From NCBI RefSeq assembly GCF_010725055.1, contig NZ_BJKB01000006.1, positions 124,001-188,000 of the forward strand: 64,000 bases of DNA, read 5' to 3'. The stretch's first letter is position 1; each line of letters opens with the position of its first letter. Below, in pieces: positions 43,959 to 52,733 of this stretch. A program made the position numbers and the translations under genes. The notes beneath the pieces are model-generated. The model saw only the letters and a program-made list of their open reading frames with translations, did no database searches and was not told where the DNA came from. The stretch comes from Gelidibacter japonicus (lineage in GTDB: Bacteria > Bacteroidota > Bacteroidia > Flavobacteriales > Flavobacteriaceae).

Positions 43959-44002
43959 GTAGAGTAATCAAAATAATGTTTAACTTTTAAATTTGATTAA
44001 CA

Positions 44003-44482
44003 ATGAGTACTTTAGTAACAATGCCAAAAAACGGCAATGAGGTTTCTACAAAACGAAACTTATCTTCTTTACCAAGTTTTTCATCTTGGGTTGACAATTT
44101 ATTTGAAGGTGGAATGGGAACAGGGTTTCTATCCAATTTTAACACAGGAATAACGCTTCCGGCCGTTAACATTAAAGAAAACGCCGATGAGTTCTTTTTA
44201 GAAATCGCAGTTCCTGGAAAGAAAAAATCAGATTTTAACATTGATGTAGATAATAAAATCCTTTCCATATCTTCAGAAACCAAAGAAGAGCAAGAACACA
44301 AGGAAGAAAATTACACACGACGAGAGTTTGGTTATTCGTCTTTTAAAAGAACCTTTACCTTACCGGATACTATTGAGTCTGATAAAATCAGTGCCCAATA
44401 TAAAGATGGTATCCTAACGGTACATCTACCTAAGAAGGAAGAGGCGAAAGACAAACCAGCTAAGCGTATTAGCATTTCTTAA
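44003..44482 (+). CDS. Hsp20/alpha-crystallin small heat-shock protein
   Basis: This 159-residue cytosolic chaperone binds unfolding proteins. The alpha-crystallin domain occupies about residues 50-150: ITLPAVNIKENADEFFLEIAVPGKKKSDFNIDVDNKILSISSETK, then the FGYSSFKRTFTLPDTIESDKISAQYKDGILTVHLPKKEEAK strands. The C-terminal KRISIS carries the I-x-I oligomerisation motif. An AT-rich regulatory region with a sigma-54-like element lies upstream and a terminator follows. Confidence 0.95.
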   Translation: MSTLVTMPKNGNEVSTKRNLSSLPSFSSWVDNLFEGGMGTGFLSNFNTGITLPAVNIKENADEFFLEIAVPGKKKSDFNIDVDNKILSISSETKEEQEHKEENYTRREFGYSSFKRTFTLPDTIESDKISAQYKDGILTVHLPKKEEAKDKPAKRISIS

Positions 44483-44505
44483 GTATCTAAAAGCTTAGGA
44501 ATTTT

Positions 44506-44532
44506 AAAAAGAGAAACAGCTCGTTTCTCTTT
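44506..44532 (+). terminator. Terminator after hsp20
   Basis: GAGAAAC (44511-44517) pairs with GTTTCTC (44523-44529), preceded by A's and followed by a long T run. Confidence 0.85.
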
Positions 44533-44899
44533 TTTTTTAGTAAAAACCCAGACTGACGATAGGCAGGCACAACTCAAAAGCGAATCGCATTGAGTTTTTT
44601 AGCTATCCTGAGGTGGCTTTTGAAAAAAATCATTACCGATATGGTACAATTTCAGTATCCATTTGGACTTCCGGTAGACTGAACCATTGAATGTTCCTTC
44701 GGAATACAAACTGTTTTTCCGTTAAATACCTTATGCGCATTCTTGGTAGCTATTATAATTTATCATTCAAGCCCACTTATATAACTAACAGATAATCATG
44801 AATTAGAATAGTAAGAGTTTTTAATTCTTTTCAACATTAACTAAGAATAACTCTTATAAAGCCTTAAATTTGTGGAAATTTTTTGAACCCCAATTTTTT
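44533..44899. other. Gene-free spacer before the first helicase
   Basis: No gene was found here. Short frames on the minus strand around 44590-44790 are broken by stops and frameshifts and are not supported. A perfect promoter -7 box TAAATTTG (44865-44872) sits 27 bases before the ATG at 44900. Confidence 0.5.
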
Positions 44900-46414
44900 A
44901 TGTCAGAAACTTTAGAGCATCTTAACCCAACAGAAACCAAAAAAGATCTTTATGACTATCAGCTTGCTGATCTCACTAAGATTTTTGAGGTCATGGAAAC
45001 TGCTCCAGACAATTTTAATTTGTTGTACCAACTTCCAACGGGAGGAGGAAAGACTGTGATTTTTTCTGAGATAGTAAGGCGCTATATTAAAAACCATAAT
45101 AAAAAGGTAGTTATCCTCACGCATCGCATTGAGCTTTGTAAGCAAACCTCAAAAATGCTGACTAATTTTGATGTTGAAAACAAAGTCATCAATAGCCACG
45201 TCAAGGAGCTCCCTGATCAGGACCAATACAAATGTTTTGTTGCCATGGTTGAGACATTAAACAATCGTCTCACTGATAAAAAACTGAAATTGGATGATAT
45301 CGGATTGGTCATTATTGATGAAGCCCATTATAATTCGTTCAGAAAACTGTTTAAATTTTTTGAAAACTGCTTTATTCTCGGAGTCACCGCAACACCTCTA
45401 AGTTCGAATATCAAATTGCCGATGAAAGATAATTACCAAAAATTAATTGTTGGTGATGATATTTCAACCTTGATTAAAAACGGGTTTTTGGCAAGTGCCG
45501 ATCTGTATAACTTTGATGTGGAATTAAACACGTTGAAAATAGGGATCAACGGGGATTATACCGTCAAATCTTCGGAAACACTCTACACTAATTCCTATAT
45601 GCTGGGGAAACTTGTTTTTGCTTACGAAGAAATGTCCAAGGGCAAGAAAACCTTGATCTTTAATAATGGCATCAACACCTCCAAAGAAGTTTATTATACT
45701 TTTAAGCGCGCAGGCTACAAGGTCAAGCATTTGGATAATACGTGCAGCAAGCAGGAGCGTAAGGAAATTTTAAAATGGTTTAAGAACACGCCGGACGCCA
45801 TCTTGACCTCGGTCAGTATATTGACCACAGGTTTTGATGAGCCCAGTGTTGAATCGGTTATTTTGAATCGAGCAACCCGTTCATTGACCTTGTATTTTCA
45901 AATGATCGGGAGGGGATCCCGAATTCTGAAGGACAAAAAATCATTCACGGTTTTGGATTTGGGCAATAATGCCGTTCGTTTTGGGCCATGGGAACAGCCG
46001 GTGGATTGGCAGCACATTTTTAAATACCCAGATCTTTACCTCGAAAATCTAAGAAATGACGAAGACATTGAGCGCGATTTTGTGTACGTCATGCCAGAGT
46101 CTATTAGAGAGCGTTTTAAGAATTCTGAAAATATCGATTTTGATGTCAAAGCTGAATATGAAAAGGCCATTGCTGAAGGCAATAAATCAATGGTTACTAT
46201 TGAACGCTCCATACAACAACATTCCAAAATGTGTATCGCAAATGCAGATACCATTTTTGAAGCGAGAGACCTCACCAAATATTTGATGGACGACATTTCA
46301 TATCGTATCAAACAGTATTCTTATTGTATGATGAACAGCACTAAGAATTACAAAGAATGGCTAATGGAAGAATATATTAGAAAATTGCGATTGAGTTTTA
46401 ACGGGAAGTTTTAA
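44900..46414 (+). CDS. DEAH-type SF2 helicase, paralogue A
   Basis: This 504-residue superfamily 2 helicase has the motifs Q-like YDYQ at residues 18-21, Walker A LPTGGGKT (45-52), motif Ia VILTHRIELCKQT, DEAH (140-143), GVTATPLSS (motif III), SILTTGFDEPSV (motif V region) and QMIGRGSR (motif VI). The longer frame from TTG 44870 is rejected because that TTG is inside the promoter -7 box, and the ATG start aligns with paralogue B at 53653. It resembles UvrB/RecG-type DEAD/DEAH ATPases of unknown role. The C-terminal 120 residues (IERDFVYVMPESIRERFKN onward) are also shared with paralogue B. Confidence 0.9.
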   Translation: MSETLEHLNPTETKKDLYDYQLADLTKIFEVMETAPDNFNLLYQLPTGGGKTVIFSEIVRRYIKNHNKKVVILTHRIELCKQTSKMLTNFDVENKVINSHVKELPDQDQYKCFVAMVETLNNRLTDKKLKLDDIGLVIIDEAHYNSFRKLFKFFENCFILGVTATPLSSNIKLPMKDNYQKLIVGDDISTLIKNGFLASADLYNFDVELNTLKIGINGDYTVKSSETLYTNSYMLGKLVFAYEEMSKGKKTLIFNNGINTSKEVYYTFKRAGYKVKHLDNTCSKQERKEILKWFKNTPDAILTSVSILTTGFDEPSVESVILNRATRSLTLYFQMIGRGSRILKDKKSFTVLDLGNNAVRFGPWEQPVDWQHIFKYPDLYLENLRNDEDIERDFVYVMPESIRERFKNSENIDFDVKAEYEKAIAEGNKSMVTIERSIQQHSKMCIANADTIFEARDLTKYLMDDISYRIKQYSYCMMNSTKNYKEWLMEEYIRKLRLSFNGKF

Positions 46415-46505
46415 CGTTTCCTTTAAAATTATAGTCAGAATTAATCCTTAGTTTCGCTGATAGGTATGGTTTTTGATTCTTATATCCGAAATAGTTTTAA
46501 AGCTT

Positions 46506-47171
46506 ATGACATCTTTCAAATATAAACTTTTTGGCGTTTTCTTTATGGTTGCAGTTTTCCAAACCATGGCTCAGGAATTTCCTGTTAAGAGTATTCCTAT
46601 TCCTGCAGTGGAAAAAAAGGATGAAAAGAAAGAGCCCGAACCTACACCTGTTAAAATTGAGCCCAAAGTAAAGGAGGAGCAACCTAAAGCTGAAAATCCT
46701 ATCACCATCAAAAAGCGTGAAACCGAGTTTTCAATGTTTGACAATAGCAACTTACGTGACCCTGGAGAAATATTTGACAACAAATGGAATAAGAAAGCTG
46801 TAGAACAAGGCTTTCGTATGGAAACCATGGAGGATCAATTTTTGGGCAACTTCAATATCACCGGAAAAAAAGCAAATATTAGATGTAGGGACCATGAGTA
46901 TCCAGACGGAGATCGGGTTCGGGTTTTTGTCAATGGCAATGTCTTTATAGCCGATTTATTGCTCACAGGTAATTACAAGAGCTTTGATGTGCCTTTGGTT
47001 GAAGGTATCAATAAAATAGACTTTGTGGCGCTCAATCAAGGTGAGTCTGGTCCAAACACGGCAGAATTTCAAGTCTATGACGACAATGGGGTTCAGGTAT
47101 CGTCAAAAAAATGGAACCTGTTAACTGGAGTTACCGCAAGTATTATTCTTGTAAAAGAAAGAGAAAAGTAA
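46506..47171 (+). CDS. Secreted protein with Pro/Lys/Glu-rich linker, unknown function
   Basis: This 221-residue protein begins with a signal peptide (MTSFKYKLFGVFFMVAVFQTMAQ). A low-complexity linker (AVEKKDEKKEPEPTPVKIEPKVKEEQPKAENP) follows, and a folded C-terminal domain (about 75-221) ends in an antiparallel-strand-like region (RVFVNGNVFIADLLLTGNYKSFDVPLVEGINKIDFVALNQGESGPNTAEFQVYDDNG). No family is assigned. Upstream ATG choices (46473) give no signal peptide at the right place, so 46506 is used. It ends four bases before the convergent HMA-like gene. Confidence 0.75.
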   Translation: MTSFKYKLFGVFFMVAVFQTMAQEFPVKSIPIPAVEKKDEKKEPEPTPVKIEPKVKEEQPKAENPITIKKRETEFSMFDNSNLRDPGEIFDNKWNKKAVEQGFRMETMEDQFLGNFNITGKKANIRCRDHEYPDGDRVRVFVNGNVFIADLLLTGNYKSFDVPLVEGINKIDFVALNQGESGPNTAEFQVYDDNGVQVSSKKWNLLTGVTASIILVKEREK

Positions 47172-47175
47172 TTCT

Positions 47176-47439
47176 TTAAAACAGAGGAAAGAAAGGCCCT
47201 TTTGCAATCACATGAAATTTCAGTTCAGTAGCTTTCTCCTGTATCTCACTTACATGTACAACTTTATCAGTGTGAATGGTAACCTCCAATGGATAAGTGT
47301 CTTCAAAAATCACGTTGGCTACCCCGTCAATTTTCATGATTGCAGCTTTCAATTTTGATTTCTCCTCAGGGCTTCTAACATCTGTAGTAAATGTCTTACC
47401 GTGGTTTCCAGGGATAACATTGTCATTTATATAGGTCAT
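47176..47439 (-). CDS. HMA-like small protein without CxxC
   Basis: This 87-residue protein has the ferredoxin-like pattern of heavy-metal-associated domains (TTDVRSPEEKSKLKAAIMKIDGVANVIFEDTYPLEVTIHTDKVVHVSEIQEKATELKFHV), with the central Gly-Val-x-x-Val of the HMA fold. The metal-binding CxxC is absent, so metal chaperone activity is not expected. It is convergent with the secreted protein, with a four-base gap. Confidence 0.75.
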   Translation of the reverse strand: MTYINDNVIPGNHGKTFTTDVRSPEEKSKLKAAIMKIDGVANVIFEDTYPLEVTIHTDKVVHVSEIQEKATELKFHVIAKGPFFPLF

Positions 47440-47744
47440 TTTACAACGTGTTTTTAAGGTGAATCTACACCTAAATTTAGATAAATTATTGGACTATACC
47501 TAATTGAAATAGCTTAAATATTTAGTTATTGTAAGGCTGATGGCTAAGTAATTAATTTAAAGAAATTTAGATGACTTAACGGTAAACCCTATTGAAATTA
47601 CCCGTTTTGTACTTGGAGTAAAGCATTGTGTTCGCTTCTATCATATAATGATATATAATTTTTAGAGGGCGATGGAATTCGTATCTTTATGGACCTAAAC
47701 TCTCAAACTTTTCAATAGTGTTTAAATCTTAGAATTTATAGTCA
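47440..47744. other. Gene-free divergent spacer
   Basis: This 305-base AT-rich gap separates the HMA-like gene from ndh. No gene, terminator or full promoter was found; partial -7-like TATCTTTA occurs shortly before ndh. Confidence 0.45.
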
Positions 47745-49013
47745 ATGAACATGCAGACCAAGCCCAAAATTGTTATAGTTGGGGCAGGATTTGGAGGGAT
47801 AACCATAGCGAAAGCTTTCAAAAACAAACCCGTCGAAGTCCTATTGATAGACCAACACAATTACCATAATTTTCAGCCTTTAATGTATCAGATCGCGACC
47901 GGTGGACTGGAGCCTGATAGTATTGCCTATCCGGTAAGGCGGATTTTCAGGAATCACAAAAACATCAGTTTCAGAATGGCCAAGGTTGATAAGGTTGGTG
48001 TTGATTCTAAAATTTTACACACATCCATTGGAAACATAACTTTTGACTTTCTGGTTATTGCCACTGGAAGCACGAATAATTTCTTCAACTTTGAACCGGT
48101 TAAGGATAAACTTCTGACTTTGAAATCTATACCGGATGCATTGAATATGAGGAGCTATATTTATCAAAACCTGGAAAAGGCTATGGCACATCAAAACGAA
48201 CAAGCTATTGATGCGTTGATGAATGTGGCTATTGTTGGAGGTGGACCGGCGGGAATTGAGCTGGCCGGGGCATTGGCAGAGATGAAGCATTTTGTACTGC
48301 CAAAAGATTTTCCTGAACTCGATTTGTCCAAAATGCAGATCAATCTCTACGAAGCTGCTGACAAACTGCTTTCGGCCATGTCGGAAGCATCATCAACAAA
48401 AAGCCTGGAGTATTTGATGGAATTGGGCGTGAACGTTCATCTTAGTGCTAAAGTTGAGGCCTACGATGGCAAGATATTGACATTGGCAGATGGCACCTCA
48501 TTTGCCACAGATACGGTCATTTGGACCGCTGGGGTAAAAGCAGCGCCAATTGATGGTCTTCCTGCCGATGCAATTGCAGGCGGCCGCATATTGGTAGATA
48601 CTTTCAATCAAGTAAAAAGCACTCAGAATATATTTGCCATTGGCGATGTGGCATCTTGCGTATCCGCTGAAAACCCCAAAGGCTTGCCTATGTTGGCTCC
48701 CGTTGCCCAACAACAAGGCAAATTGCTTTCTAATAATATCATCAAATTGATAAATCAAGAACCCATGGCGCCATTTAAGTATAAAAATAAAGGTGTGATG
48801 GCAACCATTGGTCGTAAAAGAGCGGTAGTAGATTTGCCTAAATGGCAATTCCAAGGCACTTTTGCCTGGATGGTTTGGATGTTTGTCCATATCATGTCCT
48901 TGGTAGGGTTTAGAAATAAGATCATGGCTTTTTACGATTGGATGGCCAATTATTTGACCTACGATAAACCTTTAGGACTAATTATTAGGCCCTACAAGCG
49001 CAAAGAATCATAG
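47745..49013 (+). CDS. ndh: Type II NADH dehydrogenase
   Basis: This 422-residue flavoprotein oxidises NADH and reduces quinone without pumping protons. The N-terminal FAD motif is VIVGAGFGGITIAKAF and the NAD motif is VAIVGGGPAGIELAGALAE. The C-terminal part has an amphipathic membrane-binding helix pair (WMVWMFVHIMSLVGFRNKIMAFYDWMANYLTYD). The family block HNYHNFQPLMYQIATGGLEPDSIAYPVR is present. It is a monotopic protein on the inner membrane. A start at 47751 is also possible. Confidence 0.93.
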   Translation: MNMQTKPKIVIVGAGFGGITIAKAFKNKPVEVLLIDQHNYHNFQPLMYQIATGGLEPDSIAYPVRRIFRNHKNISFRMAKVDKVGVDSKILHTSIGNITFDFLVIATGSTNNFFNFEPVKDKLLTLKSIPDALNMRSYIYQNLEKAMAHQNEQAIDALMNVAIVGGGPAGIELAGALAEMKHFVLPKDFPELDLSKMQINLYEAADKLLSAMSEASSTKSLEYLMELGVNVHLSAKVEAYDGKILTLADGTSFATDTVIWTAGVKAAPIDGLPADAIAGGRILVDTFNQVKSTQNIFAIGDVASCVSAENPKGLPMLAPVAQQQGKLLSNNIIKLINQEPMAPFKYKNKGVMATIGRKRAVVDLPKWQFQGTFAWMVWMFVHIMSLVGFRNKIMAFYDWMANYLTYDKPLGLIIRPYKRKES

Positions 49014-49043
49014 TTCAAAACCCATAATTTCAATTCTAACTCT

Positions 49044-49051
49044 TATATTTG
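49044..49051 (+). promoter_or_regulatory. Promoter -7 box of the cold-shock-domain gene
   Basis: TATATTTG matches TAnnTTTG exactly. Transcription from here would give a leader of about 150 bases before the ATG at 49208. A -33 TTG is not visible at the normal spacing. Confidence 0.4.
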
Positions 49052-49207
49052 TAAGGTATATAGAGATTTAACGGATATTTTCATTATATTGATATATACA
49101 TTGAAATCACTGAGTTCATCTTTCGAATCAACAATTCCAAGAATTGCCTATCCTAAGTTTAATTTGGTGATTCAAATCTAACTCTTAAAACATATTTAAA
49201 AAAAAGA

Positions 49208-49651
49208 ATGGCTAAGTCGCAACAGACCTTTAACAAAATTGAAAAAGAAAAAGCACGTGCTAAAAAACGTGAAGAAAAAAAGAAGAAAAAAGAAGCCCGT
49301 AGAGCAGAAGGCGGAAGTGATGGTATTCAATTTGCTTACGTAGATGCCTACGGAAACTTATCAGATACTCCAATTGATCCTGCAGATAAAATCAAGGTAG
49401 ACGCTGAGGACATCGTGTTAGGTGTTCCTAAAAAAGAAGAAGGCGAAGAAGAAGACCCAGTAAGACAAGGGAAAGTTTCCTTCTATGACAATTCTAAAGG
49501 CTTCGGATTTATTATCGATTTGGAAAACAATGAAAAGTACTTTTGTCACGTGAGCGGACTTTTAGATGATATCGCTGAAAACGACAAAGTGAGCTTTGAA
49601 TTGGAACGCGGCATGAAAGGCATGAATGCTGTAAAAGTAAAGCGCGTTTAA
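49208..49651 (+). CDS. Cold-shock-domain protein with basic N-terminal extension
   Basis: This 147-residue protein has a single cold-shock domain at about residues 85-147 (KVSFYDNSKGFGFIIDLENNEKYFCHVSGLLDDIAENDKVSFELERGMKGMNAVKVKRV), including the RNP1-like KGFGFI motif. The N-terminal third is a lysine/glutamate-rich extension (KKREEKKKKKEARRAEGG). CspA-type proteins bind single-stranded RNA. The unusually long leader (about 150 bases) fits post-transcriptional cold regulation, which is an inference. Its stop overlaps the convergent pseudouridine-synthase gene by four bases. Confidence 0.9.
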   Translation: MAKSQQTFNKIEKEKARAKKREEKKKKKEARRAEGGSDGIQFAYVDAYGNLSDTPIDPADKIKVDAEDIVLGVPKKEEGEEEDPVRQGKVSFYDNSKGFGFIIDLENNEKYFCHVSGLLDDIAENDKVSFELERGMKGMNAVKVKRV

Positions 49652-50244
49652 TCTACATTTAATTCATCAACTTTAATGACCTCACCGGGTTGCATTTTGT
49701 TTAAATAAATGTGACCTATACGTACACGCACCAATCTCAGAGTAGGAAAGCCAACCGCAGATGTCATTTTGCGGACTTGTCTAAACTTGCCTTCATTTAT
49801 AGTGATAGAAATCCATGAGGTTGGTCCATGTCGTGAGTCCCTTATTTTTTTTGTGCGTTCGGCGAAATCCGGAGAAATTTCCAGCTTATGGACATGACAT
49901 GCCTGTGTTTGATAGGTTATACCCTCAAACCCAATAGTCACGCTTTGCTGAAGTTGTAGGATAGCTGCATCGGTAATCTCTCCATCCACTTGTACATAGT
50001 ATTCTTTTTCAATCGGAGTGCTACAAATCGTATTGCTTAAAAAACCATCAGTGGTCAATAGTAATAATCCTTCAGAATTTTTATCCAAACGTCCTATCGG
50101 CATGACGCCTTCCGGAAACTCGTAAAGCTCGCCCAAAAATTTTTTATTGCGTTGATGCTTGGCATTACTGATAAATTGGCTCAGATAACCATAAGGTTTA
50201 TGGAGCAAGAAATGAACGTGCTGCGTTGGTTTAGATATCTCCAT
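49648..50244 (-). CDS. Pseudouridine synthase, RsuA/RluE family
   Basis: This 198-residue enzyme converts uridine to pseudouridine in RNA, probably rRNA. The catalytic aspartate is Asp54 in GRLDKNSEGLLLLTTDG, and the C-terminal GKFRQVRKMTSAVGFPTLRLVRVRIG block is family-typical. It lacks the N-terminal S4 domain of RsuA/RluB and so resembles the short RluE/RluF type. It overlaps the topB 3' end by 14 bases on the same strand, so the two are co-transcribed with topB first. Confidence 0.93.
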   Translation of the reverse strand: MEISKPTQHVHFLLHKPYGYLSQFISNAKHQRNKKFLGELYEFPEGVMPIGRLDKNSEGLLLLTTDGFLSNTICSTPIEKEYYVQVDGEITDAAILQLQQSVTIGFEGITYQTQACHVHKLEISPDFAERTKKIRDSRHGPTSWISITINEGKFRQVRKMTSAVGFPTLRLVRVRIGHIYLNKMQPGEVIKVDELNVD

Positions 50245-52522
50245 TTAAAATACTATAAACCAACTCTTTACTCATTTTTTTTCCAGCTGCTTTTTGTCGT
50301 ACATCATCAAAACTGAATCTGAACGTGCAGCCTTCTTTGTAACGGCTACAACCATAGGCGGTTTTCCCTTTTATAACGGTTCCTTTCTTGCATTTTGGGC
50401 AGGTCAAAACATCGGGATTTTCTTTTTTAATTGCTTTTTTGGGTTCCAAAATTAACTTAAATTGATCATCAAATCTGATCAGTCCTTCTATTTCTCCAAC
50501 CTCAGTTTTGAAGCCTTTGAGGTTGACCGTCGAACCTTTTTGGAGCAAACGGATGTATTGTTTTACTGAGATTTTTTTGTCCTTAAATTTGAACGGCAAT
50601 ACAAAACGACAGCCATTTTTATAATCACTGCATCCAAAAGCCGATTTTCCTTTGATGATGTGTCCACTTTTACATTTTGGGCAGGTTTCTGAGATAATCC
50701 CTGCTTTCTTTTTTATTTCTTTTTTGATTTCGGATTTCTGTACAGTTTTGATATGTGAAATATTGGCGCGTTGTGTCTCACTTCGGACCTCGTATACTAA
50801 TGCATCCACCATTTTTTTCATATTGGCAATAAACTGTGCCGCACTATAAGTCCCTTTTTCAATGTCTTTCAATTGTTTTTCCCACATCCCGGTCAATTCT
50901 GCCGATTTCAACAGCTCATTCTGAATTGTATCAATCAACTGAATACCAATTTGAGTGGGCAAGACCTGCTTCTTATTGCGTTCAATATATTTCCGTTTGA
51001 ATAAAGTTTCAATAATATTGGCACGGGTTGATGGCCGACCAATACCGTTTTCTTTCATCAATTCGCGCATCTCATCATCATCTACCTGCTTTCCTGCAGT
51101 TTCCATGGCACGTAGGAGGGAGGCTTCTGTAAACTGATTGGGTGGCTTGGTCTGTTTTTCTAAAAATGAGGGCTCATGTGGTCCCTTTTCGCCTTTGACG
51201 AACGCAGGGAGTAAATCGGATGCTTTCTGCTCTTTTTCTGCCGACTCCAAGACGACGCGCCAGCCTTTACTCAAGATTTCTTTTCCTGTGGCCTTAAAAT
51301 TAACATCTGCAGCCTTTCCGATAACCGTCGTATTGGATACCATACAATCATCATAGAACACGGCAATGAACCTTCTTGTAATGATATCATAAACCTGTTG
51401 CTGATTGTATTGTAGTTGGGTCTCAACACCTGTCGGAATAATAGCGTGGTGATCGGTAACTTTCTTGTCGTTAAAGACTTTAGGTGATTTCTTGATCTTC
51501 TTACCCAAAAGTGGTGCTGTTAATTGGACGTATTTCTTCAGATTCTGCAAGATACCAGGTACCTTTGGATAAACATCATTGGGTAAAAAGGTGGTATCAA
51601 CTCTTGGATAGGTGACTACCTTTTGCTCATAAAGCTTTTGTACAATCTTAAGCGTTTCGTCAGCTGAAAATCCAAATTTATTGTTGCAATACACTTGTAA
51701 CCCGGTTAAATCAAACAGTTTTGGAGCATAATCCTTTCCTTTCTTTTTGGTGACCGAAACAATTTCAAACTCATGTTCCTTGACTTTGTTAGCCAATAGT
51801 TCGCCATCTTCCATTTTGGTGAAGCGCCCTTCTTCATAGCTAAAAAGGGTATCCCTGTAGAGTGTCTGCAATTCCCAATAAGGTTGGGGCACAAAATTCT
51901 CAATCTCCTTAAATCTGTTGACCACCATGGCCAGAGTTGGTGTTTGCACACGACCAACAGATAGCACTTGTTTGTAGCCTCCATGTTTTAGAGTGTATAA
52001 ACGAGTGGCATTCATCCCTAACAGCCAATCGCCAATAGCTCGGGAAAATCCGGCATAAAAAAGATTGTCATACTGTTCTGATGGCTTCAGATTTTCGAAA
52101 CCTTCCTTTATAGCTTCGGCAGTCAGTGAGGAGATCCATAAACGTTGTACTTTTCCCTTATAATTTGCTTGGTCCAAAACCCAGCGCTGAATCAATTCAC
52201 CCTCCTGACCAGCATCACCGCAATTGATCACCATTTCTGCTTGGTCAAACAATTTCTTGACAATTTTAAATTGCTTTTGGATTCCAGAATTGCTGACCAC
52301 TTTGGTTTTGAATTTTTCGGGAAGCATCGGTAAATTGTTCAGATCCCAACTTTTCCAATGTGGTTTATAATCGTTGGGCTCCATTAAAGTGCAGAGATGC
52401 CCAAACGTATAGGTTACTGCATAGCCGTTGCCCTCATAGTAGCCGTCATGCTTATTATTAGCTCCTAAAATAGCTGCGATTTCTCTGGCAACACTGGGTT
52501 TTTCGGCAATACAGACTTTCAA
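50231..52522 (-). CDS. topB: DNA topoisomerase III
   Basis: This 763-residue type IA topoisomerase starts at TTG 52522 (MKVCIAEKPSVAREIAAIL), which is the canonical family N-terminus, so the rare start is accepted. The Toprim acid cluster reads CGDAGQEGELI, in place of the common DPDREGE. The active-site tyrosine is Tyr305 in TYPRVDTTFLP. The C-terminal region has two zinc-finger repeats (CPKCKSGHIIKGKSAFGCSDYKNGC and CPKCKKGTVIKGKTAYGCSRYKEGC). Topo III decatenates recombination intermediates, often with a RecQ-type helicase; no RecQ is adjacent here. Confidence 0.94.
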   Translation of the reverse strand: MKVCIAEKPSVAREIAAILGANNKHDGYYEGNGYAVTYTFGHLCTLMEPNDYKPHWKSWDLNNLPMLPEKFKTKVVSNSGIQKQFKIVKKLFDQAEMVINCGDAGQEGELIQRWVLDQANYKGKVQRLWISSLTAEAIKEGFENLKPSEQYDNLFYAGFSRAIGDWLLGMNATRLYTLKHGGYKQVLSVGRVQTPTLAMVVNRFKEIENFVPQPYWELQTLYRDTLFSYEEGRFTKMEDGELLANKVKEHEFEIVSVTKKKGKDYAPKLFDLTGLQVYCNNKFGFSADETLKIVQKLYEQKVVTYPRVDTTFLPNDVYPKVPGILQNLKKYVQLTAPLLGKKIKKSPKVFNDKKVTDHHAIIPTGVETQLQYNQQQVYDIITRRFIAVFYDDCMVSNTTVIGKAADVNFKATGKEILSKGWRVVLESAEKEQKASDLLPAFVKGEKGPHEPSFLEKQTKPPNQFTEASLLRAMETAGKQVDDDEMRELMKENGIGRPSTRANIIETLFKRKYIERNKKQVLPTQIGIQLIDTIQNELLKSAELTGMWEKQLKDIEKGTYSAAQFIANMKKMVDALVYEVRSETQRANISHIKTVQKSEIKKEIKKKAGIISETCPKCKSGHIIKGKSAFGCSDYKNGCRFVLPFKFKDKKISVKQYIRLLQKGSTVNLKGFKTEVGEIEGLIRFDDQFKLILEPKKAIKKENPDVLTCPKCKKGTVIKGKTAYGCSRYKEGCTFRFSFDDVRQKAAGKKMSKELVYSILNGDI

Positions 52523-52733
52523 GATAAGATGTTTATTTATCGTTATTGGTTATTTAGTCAAAAATCGTTTTTTATCATTGAAGAAGGCCATTTATATTGA
52601 CGATTTCAACATCACCATTAAAGCCTTATTCTAGTTCCAAATTTGACCTGTGCAAAGTAAAACTATTTGAAGACATATCGCAAGGATTAAGAGGAAACCA
52701 AAAGGGTGACTGAAGATGAGCTGTTTACAAAAA

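Larger units (their letters stand above)
43444..44002. other. Regulatory-looking spacer between exbD and hsp20
   Basis: This 559-base gap holds a possible 32-residue leader ORF (43510-43608, minus), two phased AAAATGTC repeats (43890-43918) and a sigma-54-like element (43942-43958). No CIRCE or ROSE-like element was recognised. Confidence 0.5.

Noticed and set aside
44590-44790. Broken coding frames on the minus strand before helicase A
   Set aside because: Frames of 30-40 codons lack a start, shift repeatedly and occur at the level expected by chance in AT-rich DNA.
44870-44899. Upstream TTG start extending helicase A
   Set aside because: The TTG is part of the TAAATTTG promoter box, and ATG 44900 matches the start of paralogue B.
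49120-49140. TTCGAATC as a tRNA T-arm
   Set aside because: No cloverleaf, acceptor stem or anticodon loop could be formed around it.
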